Program-made: the position numbers and the translations under genes
The notes under the pieces: generated by a model
The model's database searches: none
Told to the model about the DNA's origin: nothing
Seen by the model: only the letters and a program-made list of their open reading frames with translations
Shown: positions 44,270 through 55,659 of the stretch, piece after piece
Layout of the letters: each line of letters starts with the position of its first letter
Position numbering within the stretch: the stretch's first letter is position 1
Source: Conoideocrella luteorostrata
Taxonomy: Eukaryota > Ascomycota > Sordariomycetes > Hypocreales > Clavicipitaceae
Length of the DNA: 64,000 nucleotides
Reading direction: 5' to 3'
NCBI GenBank assembly: GCA_032433595.1
Contig: JASWJB010000140.1
Span: 40,077-104,076, forward strand

Positions 44270-45830
44270 CTACGTTTCTACACTAGCCTTCCCTATTTTC
44301 ACTGACGTTGCTAGAAGCAAAGCTATTACCGAAAGAGCTCCACCCATCCAGAACGCAACACGGCACTGTCCAACTTCTGGAAGGCCCAGCTGATCATGAC
44401 GCTCTGCAATAATTGAAACTGCTATTTCCGAGATTCCCAGCCAAAATGCAATACCGAGGCATAAAAGACTAGTCATTAAGCCTCCAGCGGTTGCTTGAAG
44501 GCGTTTGGGGGTCGATGTGGTGATGTACACGTTACTGACATTGAACGCAATGTCTACACCGACTGTGCTGCTGATCATTGCTGGGAATATGTAGACCCAG
44601 TACGTGAATGCAGTTGAGCCGTCCCGCAAAGAATAGTCCAGAACTAATATAAAAAGAATCATCGAAAAGATGAATCCTAAACACGATATGATCAACAGCA
44701 ACTTGCCAGACATGTGGCTTAAAACGAAGCCGCAGATGATAGCCAGGCAGATACCACCACCAGCAAGAGGGGTAAACCATACCGCAGTGAGAACAAGGCT
44801 TACTTGCATTACTGTCTCTATGCTACACAGTTTAAATTTGTCAGTAATTAACTTTTATTCAACGAAGTAGGTGTACGTACTGAACTGTGGCGTAGTACAA
44901 GAACAAGCCAAATACACCATACACACAAAACAAGATTGCAATAAGTCGTTTCATGTACTGGACTCTGAAGAGTTCGGGCGGAAGAAGTGGCTGTACAGAA
45001 ACCCACCCCTGGACATACAACGCGCCAAGGAGGAACAAGATTCCCAGCACAAATGTAAGGTAAATTTGCGGTGACGCCCAACCCTTGGCGGCGTGCCGAG
45101 CATTCATGAAAGCCCCCCAAAAAAGGACTAAGCCAGGTACAATGGTGCAGAAGCCCCACCAGTCCATTCTTGTACCGGGAGTAACTTCATTTAAGCTTTG
45201 AGGGATGCTGAAAAAGCCGAGAACACAGATGATTGACCCTATAACTGCCCCAATCCAAAAGTACCACCTCCAGTCGATGTACTTGACCGCTAACGCACCA
45301 GAAAAGAGCCCAAGGCAAAATCCGATACAACCGAAGGCGCCATAAGCAGTGAAAACCACGTTTTTTTGAGTTCCCGGCTTATAACTTTGGCCGAGAATAG
45401 CTATACTTGCTGGTAAAAAGGCGGCTGAGCCGCAGCCTTGCATGGCGCGACACACGATGAGCATGTTTGTATTCTTGCTGAAACCACAAGCGATGGACCA
45501 GATGAATAACCATAAGTGACCGAACAGAAACACACGGCGGCAACCGTATTGATCACAGAGCCGTGCACATGGCAGCAAGAAGGCCGCCGTCGTGAGGTTG
45601 ATGACGACAGAGGGCCACGCTCGAAGCGAGGAAGGAATGTTGAGCGCTTGTTCCATGGAGGGCAACACCAAGTTGAAGCCACTGATGAAGTATTCACTCA
45701 TCATCATTGACATGACAATTGCTAAGACAAACAAACATTCTGCAATAGCACATGCCAGCGACTGCGGACGTGGTTGCCATAAACTTGAATCAGATTCGCT
45801 ATCGCCAGCTACTTCATCATTTGTGGACAT
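44270..45830 (-). CDS. MFS transporter, DHA2/Atr1-like (500 aa)
   Basis: Exon 1 is 44881-45830 and exon 2 is 44270-44822; the 58-nt intron (44823-44880) has GTACGT donor, TTACTGAC branch and TGTAG acceptor in phase 2. The protein has a short polar N-terminus and about 12-14 hydrophobic spans. Motif A-like LCDQYGCRRVFLFGHLWLF lies between spans 2 and 3, and the span-5 antiporter motif region reads GAFGCIGFCLGLFSGALAV. GWRWYF-like DWRWYFWIG follows. This fits proton-coupled drug or metabolite exporters of the plasma membrane; the closest remembered relatives are yeast Atr1-type (aminotriazole/boron) transporters. Substrate cannot be deduced. No biosynthetic cluster neighbours are visible. Confidence 0.88.
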
Positions 45831-47691
45831 CTTCCTCGGAGGTTATCTGCAATAAAGCACCTCTCGATGTTATTTGATTGCGAAATGCGGGAAGAACGGT
45901 AGCATTTGTCACTGCGAGGGTTTTGATGCTTTAGTTTGGGTTGATGCTGGTGAAACTCCTAAGAAGGGATTAGTTAGAGCGAAATTAAAGAGATACTTAG
46001 AGCTCAAAAGGTGGCCGGGAGTCTACTTTGAATTGGTCAAATTGCATAAGTAGGTAGGAATTTTTGGCAAACGAACACCCAACTGCTGTGGTCTTACCAG
46101 CCTAATGTATTGCAAATATCCGAGTTGATCTTAGGATTCGTAAAGCATTTGTACTATGATATTTGAACATCATATTATCAATATAATAAAGTAATCACTT
46201 ATTTTCTACTTAATTCTAATATATACAGGCGGCTAATTAGTTCTGTACAGAAAACATTTTCTTATTAATATTATAGCACATGGTGAATGCCCTACGTAAC
46301 GAGAAACTGTTCTGGAGTGGGCTGATTCAAGGCTCGAGCTGCAAAATGAAAGCCAAGACCGGCTGATGAGATTCGTGACCCTTAATTCCAACGCTAGCGG
46401 ATCCATCTACGATTTTTCATAGGTTAGCATGTACAGCAAGGTGGATGGTGGGTAAATCTTGCACCTGGTGGGAAGGAACAGTTGTGTATTTTTCTGTGCA
46501 AAAAAGGTTTTTCTTTCTCCACACTTGAAAAAAAATCGACCGATACTAACATTTCTATTCTTGATTAAAAAGCTATACAGTATTTACTTACTGTAGTATA
46601 TGATGTAGCATATTAAACATGGGAAATATCACGCTAATCCTCCGCTTCCTGAAGTATGGATTTTAGGTATTATTTGCAATATTGAGACCGAGGAAAATCC
46701 CATTTACTATGGATACTTTGACAGACTGCCGCTATCCCAGCTCTGTTTTTATGAGTAAATTGCTACTTACAAGTTATAGAGCCATTTTTGACTGCATGCC
46801 ATGCAAACATGTGCCAACAGGTACCGAGAAGTACTCGTGCTAGTCAAATTTTAAAAGATTGTGGAGAAAGAGGATGGTCTTCTTGAACATAACAATATTG
46901 CAAATATTAATATTATTATTATTGCGAGCTGAGTACTGTACTCCGTACAACAAAGCGGCATGTGAAACGTGGCTAATGAAGTAGACGTACACCCCCACCA
47001 CCCCCCCCAACAAGGGGACAATGGAGACGCTTAGAATCAATGAAGTACGCACTTGTATATTCAGCAGTTTATGGCTTCATCAACGGATAGTCCCTGTAGA
47101 GGTAGAAGTTAATATGGGGCCTTGTTGACCTACAGCAGTGTTGGTCTGTTACAAACCCACTAAAGCCCTGTCACTTTCTATGGATCTTGAGGTCTACAGA
47201 GTTCCACAGTAGAAAATCCGCCATACCCCTCCGCTTAATAATTTTGCAAGGCTAGATATGGAAGTAAGCCCCGAGCTTCTCTAGGCTTGGCACACGTCAA
47301 ATCGTCTGGCAAATCATCAGCTCAATTGGTGGAACTGCACGCCCAGTTGTCGTACGAAAAGCTGCCTTCAGCACAGGATCCTTACTATATATCCCCGGAG
47401 GTATATTGGGTCCACTATGGAGTATATCACCAAACTTAGGCATAGTTGCACCACATGTTATTGTGGCCAAAATACGCCGGTTCTCAGAACATCATTTTGA
47501 GGTGATCCGGTCACACCTTCGTGGAGTAAGCTTCAAAAAGGTCATATAAGAGTATGCAGTTTCTGAGCATATTCCGTACAATCATCCATTAATAAGTCAG
47601 CACGCTTAATCATATCCAGTCACTGAGTATATACGGCAAATCAGCAATTCTTGATCTCGCCGGCATCGCGACAGCTTTTGCACGGCTTGCA
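45831..47691. other. Intergenic, nothing recognised
   Basis: AT-rich in parts; a poly-C tract lies near 46990-47010. No gene supported. Confidence 0.4.
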
Positions 47692-48723
47692 ATGGCATCT
47701 TCAACCAGCCCATTTGACGTATGGGTTACCGAACACCCAGGGATGGTTCTCTCTGAGGCAGACAAAAATGCAAGCGGCTTTGAGGAAGCTGTTTTTGTCG
47801 ATCTTCCTGTACCATCCACAAGTTCAATCCTAGCCTCGGATTGTCCACATGCCTCGATCGCTAAGTGGGCGAACCGCATAGCTCGTGAGCAAGTGGGGGC
47901 TTACAATGCCAAGTTGAAGGTATTCAGAGCATTCTGTGACGCGTTCGAGAATGTGTCTAAGCAATTTTCCTGGGGACCAGAACGCGAATTAGCCGAACAA
48001 CTATCTGCTTGTCTTCAAGAATTCTGGGAATATATTTTTCACAATCATCAACCGAATTTTGATGCTCAAAGCGGCCGCTCGGGATATAGGGCAATGGAGC
48101 GCCGATCATCGACGTCTGGTGACGGGAAACGCAAGCATGCTGGAGACTTGAAGCATAATCGACAAAGGCGACTTAAATTGCTCGATTTGCATGGAGATTT
48201 GGAACCGATGCGGCTTTGTAATCCTCAAAAGGAATCAAATCCTGCCGAGGCAGTTTTCAAGGAAAGGTCGGAAGCCTTCGGAAGATGGTTACAGTCTACC
48301 CCAAAAGCTTCCGTGATAGTGAAAGTGGACTGGATCATATCGGGCGATTCGGTTAGTTGTGGTTTCACGATCTACAAAGACCAACTTCCCGTGATTGCAG
48401 GACCCAGGCGATTTGAAGAGACGGAATCGTGCGAAGCCGAGTGTATAGAGGCTGTGAAAGGTCTCTATGCTGTCTTCGACCTCCCTGGAACATCAACACA
48501 AAACTTGATTATTTGTCTTGACGATCTAGCGGCCCCAAAATGCCTTCGGAGCCCAGCCTCATGCCTTTCACAAGTGGCTGCACTAGAACTAAAAGAGCTT
48601 GCGGCGGTAAATAAGGTCAAGACCGTGAGAATTTCTGACTATTTGGACCACTCAGATAGTGATGAGGAGCCCGGCAAAATAACAACTGCCTGTTGTGAGA
48701 TGAAGGCAGCATTTTGCACTTAG
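47692..48723 (+). CDS. Protein with unknown N-terminal domain and RNase H-like C-terminal half (343 aa)
   Basis: Single exon from ATG 47692. Residues 1-130 are paralogous to the 171-aa protein at 26127-26642. After a basic linker (GKRKHAGDLKHNRQRR, about 150) residues ~205-310 look like the RNase H domain of Tad-type LINEs: VKVDWIISGDSVSCGFTIY (D213), SCEAECIEAVKGLYAV (E250) and LIICLDDLA (D277). Three of the four catalytic acids are thus in place; the final GH…N..AD block is missing and the protein ends in an acidic tail (DHSDSDEEPG). The match to LINE RNase H is from pattern memory. The gene appears intact, so a domesticated retrotransposon fragment fused to a host-type domain is likely. 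Confidence 0.65.
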   Translation: MASSTSPFDVWVTEHPGMVLSEADKNASGFEEAVFVDLPVPSTSSILASDCPHASIAKWANRIAREQVGAYNAKLKVFRAFCDAFENVSKQFSWGPERELAEQLSACLQEFWEYIFHNHQPNFDAQSGRSGYRAMERRSSTSGDGKRKHAGDLKHNRQRRLKLLDLHGDLEPMRLCNPQKESNPAEAVFKERSEAFGRWLQSTPKASVIVKVDWIISGDSVSCGFTIYKDQLPVIAGPRRFEETESCEAECIEAVKGLYAVFDLPGTSTQNLIICLDDLAAPKCLRSPASCLSQVAALELKELAAVNKVKTVRISDYLDHSDSDEEPGKITTACCEMKAAFCT

Positions 48724-49184
48724 CGCACTCATTGATTTTTGCAAGGTAATAGATGGGGAAAGAGTAATTTTTGAATCTATAAGATGCAAAATAAACATTG
48801 AACTGCTCTATTCGGACCGATAGCCAGCTCTCACTGCACTCCCTTAGTCTGTATCTCTTAGGTCTTGTCTAGTACTTGACCCTATCTGTTCATACCTCTG
48901 CTGATGGGTCTACTAAATGAATACTAAAAATCCCTTTCATGTAAATCTATAAACATTATTGATAGCCGCTCTGTTGTGTTTTGTCAACAGTCAAGGATCA
49001 TCTATGTTGCTGAAACCAAAGATGAAACTGCTGATGAAGCTGATGACGAATTCGATGTCGAATGCATAGATAAAATTGAATGATAAAAGGAAGCCACATC
49101 GTCACACAAAAAATGGCGTAGCCAGAGGCCACTTTTCATGTGTAGTTATGACCCTTAAATCGGTTCATATTTTCCTGTGACACA

Positions 49185-49255
49185 AATTCCTCGTTAGAAT
49201 AGAAAGACAATTCCACTGCTTAGATCTTCCATAGCTGTTCACTTTGTGACATGCT
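49185..49255 (+). repeat. Old dispersed repeat B, copy 2
   Basis: See 43635-43715 for the shared elements; the two copies differ mainly by scattered substitutions. Confidence 0.55.
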
Positions 49256-49504
49256 TTCATCAGCCAGCCAAGATCAGAGATCACCCATCGAAGCGGTCTG
49301 TGCAAATGTGAATGTTTGGATTAAATAGTAAGCTAATATTTTATTGCGCAAAAGCAGCTTCCCCAAGATAGCACTTTGTTATTAACTTTCAGTAACGGCC
49401 AAATTCTCATTCAAACTCATAAAGAAACATTTAATAGTCCCCGGGGGGGAGAGGTTGTTTTTTTTATTAGCTGGAATTTTTTCATATCGACTTTCGTGGT
49501 TTAT

Positions 49505-49595
49505 GAATGTCTTTCAACTGTGCGCATGCTATAGCGCTATTTTGTCGAATAATAAGAATGTGTGGAGGCAAGAAGCTAGTTTTGCACACAATACT
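49505..49595 (+). repeat. Old dispersed repeat A, copy 2
   Basis: Matches 40930-41020 at roughly 70% by eye, same strand. Confidence 0.55.
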
Positions 49596-49984
49596 AGGCA
49601 TTGTAATTAAAACGTTCCGTAGTTTCCCCTCGCAATGATGGATCCTCTTACAAGCTAGAGATATTTGAAACTACTGTACTATAAGCATGATTAAAGGTAT
49701 TTAAAGTTAATTTATTAATAATTAGTTCAAACTGTTTAAACACGTTAAAGCACGAAAGAGCAGCTTGAGGCCACGGACCCGTGAGCTTGTCAGCTCGCGA
49801 AAGCAAAGATAGATGAGGTGCTTGAAGTGTTAAGGATGTTCGCAGCGATTTTCACTCCCGCACCGATGTGCTGATGTGAATGGTGTTTGAATCTGCCGCC
49901 ATAAGCTGCTCAAACTAAACGTTCATAAGTATGACTGGCGAAGACTCAAATTCGCAGCTCGAAGGGAAAACAACACACGCCAAA

Positions 49985-50656
49985 ATGCAACTAAGTCTGC
50001 TGATGAGCCTCTTAATTGGCTTTTGCGGATTCTCTAATGCTCACATGCAAATGAGCTATCCGCCAGCCTTACGGTCGAAGTTTAACTTGTATTCAGAAGA
50101 TGTTGACTGGTCTATGACAAACCCTCTTTTAGCAGACGGCAGTAATTTTCCTTGCAAGGGATACCAAGCTTTGCTGGATTCTCCTCAAGGGCGGTCAGTA
50201 GCTGTTTGGCAACCTGGGAAGATATATAATTTTAGCCTTGATGGCAGTGCTACTCATGGAGGTGGTAGCTGCCAGGCTTCTCTTTCATTTGACAGAGGAA
50301 TAACCTGGAAAGTGCTACGCTCCTATATTGGCCAATGTCCTTTGAAATCTACCTGGGAATTCACACTGCCGAGCGATACCCCGCAAGGCAGTGCTTTATT
50401 TGCATGGTCATGGTTCAATAAAATTGGAAATCGTGAAATGTACATGAATTGCGCTCATGTCACTATTCAGGGAGACAATCCGCCAAAGGTTGGCCAGAAA
50501 GAGGGATACAAAGAGCGACCTTCTATTTTCACAGCCAACGTTGGAAATGGCTGTACTTCTGCGGAGGGATATGACCTGGTCTTTCCCGTGCCAGGGCCAG
50601 ATGTATTTTGGGGTTTAGTGAATCCAAAACCACCAAGCGGTGCATGTGGTGGATAA
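49985..50656 (+). CDS. AA11-type lytic polysaccharide monooxygenase (223 aa)
   Basis: I chose ATG 49985 because it gives a good signal peptide (MQLSLLMSLLIGFCGFSNA) cleaved before His20; the frame is open upstream to 49931. The mature N-terminal His followed by MQMSYPP and a second His (H91 in GSATHGGGSC) form the copper histidine brace of LPMOs. FAWSWFNKIGNREMYMNCAHV near the C-terminus supplies the axial aromatic region. These features match family AA11, which oxidatively cleaves chitin outside the cell, with use in cell-wall remodelling or attack on other fungi or arthropods. No C-terminal chitin-binding extension follows; the protein ends SGACGG. Confidence 0.85.
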   Translation: MQLSLLMSLLIGFCGFSNAHMQMSYPPALRSKFNLYSEDVDWSMTNPLLADGSNFPCKGYQALLDSPQGRSVAVWQPGKIYNFSLDGSATHGGGSCQASLSFDRGITWKVLRSYIGQCPLKSTWEFTLPSDTPQGSALFAWSWFNKIGNREMYMNCAHVTIQGDNPPKVGQKEGYKERPSIFTANVGNGCTSAEGYDLVFPVPGPDVFWGLVNPKPPSGACGG

Positions 50657-52016
50657 GCAGACTCATGTGATATGTGTTGAGGGTCACAATAATATTGAAC
50701 CTATGCCGTTTACCGCGAAGAAGCAGGCTGTACTTCCCGTGGGAGACTTCAAACACCTTTTGGCTCTCCCCAGTATCATAGCCAAAGCCAGAATGTCTCT
50801 CGTCAAGCATACAAGCAATTGTAGACAAGGTCACATGGCCACCCTAGCACTTCTCTTTTATACGGCGCGCTCGGAGGCATTCCTCTTTTTCTTCTTCTTC
50901 TTTCTTAGATAGTCACGAATGAATAAAATTGTATTGCACATTATTTTGCTTCACCTTCCGGTTATCAATACTCTCGTCACCGAAGTCCTGTGTTTCCTAC
51001 ACAAAGATAAACGTCAGCCATGTAGTATGATAGTACATGCAAGCTAAAACTGCTCTTGTTGAGAATATAAAATTTGCCAGTTGCTGCTGATAGATTGACG
51101 TCCTCGTGAGGTGGCATATTTGAATTGATACTTAACTATAGTTAAAGAAATGTCTCGAGGGTTCGAACAACTCTGTTCAACCCTACCTGGTATGGGGTAG
51201 TGCGCAAGTAATCGCTGATCATTTTGTCACAGTCTGAAGGCAACTGCTGTATGTCATGTCATTCATTCAACAAGGAAGTGATGTGATGTGAAATTGATAA
51301 GATAAGTTTGGTGCAGTACTCAAGCCACGGTTGAAGGAATTTTAAGGCAGTGGCCGATCATAACAGATTCAGCGAAAAGAGCAATGCTTTCTAGATCTGT
51401 TTTGTACTTTTGTTGATTTGCGAAGCGAGCTGGATTAACCTGTCTAACTCAATCGGCTACTGTAACTGTGTTCTTACACTACTTAGCATGCGAGTACAAC
51501 ATGCCAGTGGAACCCAAGGACTTTCAAACTGTTCTCCACATCGCGCAGGGAACTGACTGCACCTAAACAGCGCTGGAGCTTGTTCGACATTCACACCCAA
51601 AGGGTGGCCCTAAATCGGAGAGACTGTTTACACACCCTTCAGCTATGACACTGCAAAGTATGGATGCTAAGGCTCGCAAATTAAACAGCGATTATGCATT
51701 GGTACTGTAGCTGAGATGAATCCTGTTTACTGCCATTTTTACATGAAAATAAATGGTTGAAATCTGCGAGAGCTTTTCTTCAAAAAGAAATAAAAAAGTT
51801 CAGCACGAAATTTCAACACTCAAATGGAAGGAAATGGCCGAAATCGATAGGCCGTATATTTCCGAGCCTAAATTGGATCATTTGTCGATTATAAGTCTCG
51901 TAAATTATCACTAAAAGTTACTAATTATCATGGACACCTGGTTTTCTTCTCGTTCGGCAAAGTTCATAACCATCGGGTCAAAGCCCACGATCAGAGTCCT
52001 GGCATAAGTCTTTCTC
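50657..52016. other. Intergenic, nothing recognised
   Basis: No supported gene or clear repeat. A CT-rich run lies near 50883-50907. Confidence 0.4.
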
Positions 52017-52895
52017 ATGATTCCCCAAAGTACAATCAAGTATGCTGCTAATAACTAAGTACCTCTCGTCTCTAATAACCCTTCTCGAAGAAGCACTAAG
52101 AAATAGTTTCTAGGTGCGTTGTCGTTGGAGACGGCGCGGTCGGCAAAACAAGCCTTCTCATTAGTTATACCACCAACCGATTTCCCGCTGACTACATACC
52201 GACCATCTTCGACAACTATGCAGTGACTGTGATGTAAGTGGTATGAGTAATCTCATTAATACAATGGTTATTGGCTTGCATGTAGCCGCTGCGTTGATCC
52301 CGCATCAGAATAGTTTTGATAGGAAAGAAATGTTAGCAAGACTCTGTCAAATATAGCGAATCTCAAAACTCTTGGCACACGAATACAAACGACCATACTG
52401 ACGAGTATCTTGCAACAGGGTTGGTGACAAACCTTATACGCTCGGACTTTTTGATACAGCCGGCCAAGAAGACTATGATAGGCTGAGACCTCTCTCTTAT
52501 CCCCAAACCGATGTATTTCTCATCTGTTTCAGCGTAACGTCGCATTCATCATTTGAGAACGTCTGTGAGAAGTGGTTTCCTGAGGTTCGGTATCACTGCC
52601 CCGATGCGCCTTGTCTGATCGTTGGCACTCAGATTGATTTAAGGGATGACAAGAGTGTGACGACAGCAGATGGGGCTAGCATGGCAAATAAGCTGGGCGC
52701 GATTAGCTCGGGCATGGTCAAGTACGTCGAATGCAGCGCGCTCACCCAGTTAAAGCTTAAGAATGTTTTTGACCAAGTAAGTAAAGCGCGGGCTTAGCAA
52801 CGTATCCTCACTAAGCAGGATCGAACTAGGCTATTATCTCCGCTTTGGAACCGTCAACAGCTGGTAAAAAGCGTCGGAAATGCCTTCCTTTGTAG
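52017..52895 (+). CDS. Cdc42-like small GTPase lacking the Rho insert helix (188 aa)
   Basis: Exons are 52017-52039, 52114-52233, 52419-52776 and 52830-52895; introns of 74, 185 and 53 nt have GTATGC, GTAAGT and GTAAGT donors and TAG/CAG/TAG acceptors with phases kept. The product starts [20 protein letters not shown] (P-loop G13-T20), then the switch I region PTIFDNY, switch [15 protein letters not shown], the TQID guanine motif and ECSAL. It ends KKRRKCLPL, a basic stretch plus CAAX box with terminal Leu (geranylgeranylation expected). Between LRDDKSV and the next helix, about 13 residues are missing compared with Cdc42: the Rho-family insert helix. A 5-residue addition (ISSGM) lies before VKYVEC. 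Cdc42 controls polarity and NADPH-oxidase signalling at membranes; this extra copy probably has altered partners. Confidence 0.85.
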
Positions 52896-53933
52896 ATTTT
52901 ACCTCTGTTTGCGATAAAAAATAAAAAGGCCGCTGTGCACGTGTCATTATGAACGTCGAGCTTGGTGGTATAATTCCCTGTTCCCAGTAATATGGATGCA
53001 GTACTAATGCCACGACATGAACTTCAAATGAACGCGTATTTAAGAACAAGCTCGGGCATAGTTCATATAACTTAGAGCAGCAAGTTTCGGTATACTTTAG
53101 GTTATGTATGATTACATAAAGTCGAGCACGATAAATTTCGGTCTGCTCAGCTGGTTGTAGATATTATGAAGCTGGTTTTGGCTTTCTACTATATTTGCGG
53201 GTCTAGGTTTGCCAAGTCAGTCCATAAATCTCCAAAGCTTATATGCGATGTTTTGTTACAGTATCAATATGCACGATTCTAACTAATTAAGCAGAAGTAC
53301 AGCCTTTTTAGTATTGAATCTATGCCCTCAGAGCATATCAGCACAGGATGGATTGCATGATATATGAAGGCAATCCAGGCCCGGTTTACAGAACCTATTT
53401 TTTCTAAGGATAAGGCGGACATTATTCCAGCATAGTAACTAGTGTCGTTAATATTATGTCTGACGTCATCTTAAAACTAAAAATGTCAGATACAATTACA
53501 CCATCACCGAACTCTGAAATCTTAAGCATTGGCCACGACAAGGAGCGGACGACTCGACAAAACGCCGGTCCAGTCTTAGTCCAGTCTGGGCCTGACCCCA
53601 TGCCACTCTTCCCAGGATTTAAACTAGGAGCAAAGGATGTTATTCTCTCCCATGTAACTAGTCCGAAGCTTTGTCTAAGGTGGAACTCATGGGATGAACT
53701 AACAGTGAGTTTCACGTTCAAATCTGCTAGAGAATGGTCGTCCTTATTGATGATGTGCCCTTCTGAGACAGCCCTTCGAAACCGGACAATGATAAAAGTC
53801 ACCGACAAACGCAAAGCTTGGACTCGGTTATATCGCATTCAGGACTTTCTGTTTTAGTGCGTAGAAGTTTCAATTAATTCACTCAAAAATAGCCTAGTTT
53901 AAGATAATAGCTATGTGATTATAATTGCCTTCA
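52896..53933. other. Intergenic with a possible short gene
   Basis: Frames on both strands overlap at 53422-53857. The plus-strand one (133 codons, MSDVILKLKMSDTITPSPNSE) is slightly more protein-like (LSHVTSPKLCLRWNSWDELTVSF), but the choice is uncertain. Confidence 0.3.
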
Positions 53934-55301
53934 CTAAGCGAATGGCCGTAAGGAGCACATGCGCTGGAAGTTGAGAGCTAAGTCGTTTTCTTCGTTATGT
54001 GAAAGCTCCTTTGGCGTCTTCTCGTGATCTTTTAATGCCTTTTTATATAGTTCTTCAGCGTCTTTGAACTTTCCCATCTCTTGGTAAATTGTCCCTAACC
54101 GATTTACTGCGTTAATAGTCGAAAAATGCGCAGGTCCAACCAAAGTACGGAAGCCGTCTAGTGCTTTAGAACATTGTACTATGGCTTCGTCGAAGCAACC
54201 CTGTGCTTGGTAGACATTTGAACGATTATATGCAACCATGAGCTTCAGGATGGTGCTGTGACTTTTTCCACTGTCCAGTTCTTTTGTGGCCTCGTCAAAG
54301 TCCTTGCCAGCCTCTTCATACTTCCGTTGAAGAGTGCGGACAGTACCTAATCCATTGCGAACAAGGGGAAGCAGCGCATGGTTCGATTGTCCAAGTCCGC
54401 TGAGAGCCCGCTGAAATAATCGTTCCGACTCGTTTGCTTGACCTTGATCTCGGCGAATGATAGCTAAGTCCAGAACCACGGAGAGAGTTTGCTCATGCTC
54501 TGCTCCGAATTTCACTTCGCAGCTAGATAAGGCAGATAAACACACTTTTTGTGCTTCCTGCAGTTTTCCCATTATCATATAGATCGCAGTAAGTTGTTTC
54601 GCTGTCTCGATAGTTTGCGTTTGATCAGCACCGCATGCTTTCTCCAGTCCTGAAAGCCCCCAATTCAACATACTCGCAGCATCCTTCAGCATGCCCTGAC
54701 CTTTATAGGCAGCTGCAAGGTTAAGAGCGGTAGTAGCAGTCGATATATGGTCGCTTCCAACGGTACTTACGTAGCCCTCTATTGCCCGCCGATATGCGTC
54801 AACGGCTTTTCTGAACTTTCCTTGTTTAGCAAACACAATACCAAGTTCATTTAATATGCAAATAACTGAGAGGTTTGGGCGCTTTTTGAGTATATCAATA
54901 CCATTCAGAGCTTGTGTATAAATATCTTCGGCCTCGCGAAACTTGCCGTACTCTCGCAAAAGCTTTCCCGCTTGATGTACCATCGATAGTGTTAAGAAGT
55001 GCTGAAGCCCAAAGATGCTTCTCAAGCCATTGATGGCTTGGATATAGGTCGCTGTGGCTTTATCGTGTTTTTCCTGCCTCAAAAAAAGGTCCACTAAGTC
55101 TTGGACTATGGCGATCGCTGTCTTGGAGTCTTGATGCAGTTCAGCTTCGAATTTGCCCATAGCATCCTCGTATAGTGTTTCTGCTTCGTCATATCTCCCA
55201 TCAGCTATGAACAGATTGCTGAGGTTCCGCAATATAGTGATGGGAGCGCTGTTGTGGGTAGGCATCACTTTGCGGCTTGGTTGTATTGCCTCAGTTGACA
55301 T
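53934..55301 (-). CDS. TPR protein of the kinesin-light-chain type (455 aa)
   Basis: Single exon from ATG 55301 (MSTEAIQPSRKV). About nine degenerate TPR units of 42 residues run from residue 20 to 440, for example YDEAETLYEDAMGKFEAEL, FREAEDIYTQALNG, FRKAVDAYRRAIEGYVSTVG and FKDAEELYKKALKDHEKT. Unlike the NLR at 27.9 kb, the units are diverged, and there is no NB-ARC domain. TPR arrays bind proteins. It lies ~360 bases downstream of the second SIM-RING gene on the same strand. Confidence 0.85.
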   Translation of the reverse strand: MSTEAIQPSRKVMPTHNSAPITILRNLSNLFIADGRYDEAETLYEDAMGKFEAELHQDSKTAIAIVQDLVDLFLRQEKHDKATATYIQAINGLRSIFGLQHFLTLSMVHQAGKLLREYGKFREAEDIYTQALNGIDILKKRPNLSVICILNELGIVFAKQGKFRKAVDAYRRAIEGYVSTVGSDHISTATTALNLAAAYKGQGMLKDAASMLNWGLSGLEKACGADQTQTIETAKQLTAIYMIMGKLQEAQKVCLSALSSCEVKFGAEHEQTLSVVLDLAIIRRDQGQANESERLFQRALSGLGQSNHALLPLVRNGLGTVRTLQRKYEEAGKDFDEATKELDSGKSHSTILKLMVAYNRSNVYQAQGCFDEAIVQCSKALDGFRTLVGPAHFSTINAVNRLGTIYQEMGKFKDAEELYKKALKDHEKTPKELSHNEENDLALNFQRMCSLRPFA

Positions 55302-55659
55302 GATGTCTATTCAACCAGGGTCCTGAAGTACGCGGCTCAAAGTTGTCGGAGAGGAGTTTGTTTGGGGGGTAAGGTGTTTTAAAGAATCGCGGGTTTCAAT
55401 GCGAAATGACACAGCATATTGTATAATATTATTAAATACTTATTTGGTGCTGTATTAGTACTAAAGAGAAAATGTTGACAACATGATCGGTTTCAATTAT
55501 AGTGACGCTTTAGTAGCGGCTTTCTGCCGACTAGAAACCCAGACCAACCAGTGCAGTCTATCTCGGGACTCAGAGGCAGGGTAAATTAGTGGAGGGGCCT
55601 GTTTATGGCGCCGCAGGCTAAAGTGGCTTCTAGCGCTATTATCAACCTTTATGGCAAAT
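55302..55659. other. Intergenic, nothing recognised
   Basis: Probable promoter of the TPR gene and 3' end of the SIM-RING gene. Confidence 0.4.

Larger units (their letters stand above)
48724..49984. other. Intergenic with old repeats
   Basis: Contains copies of the old repeats B (49185-49255) and A (49505-49595). No gene supported. Confidence 0.4.
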
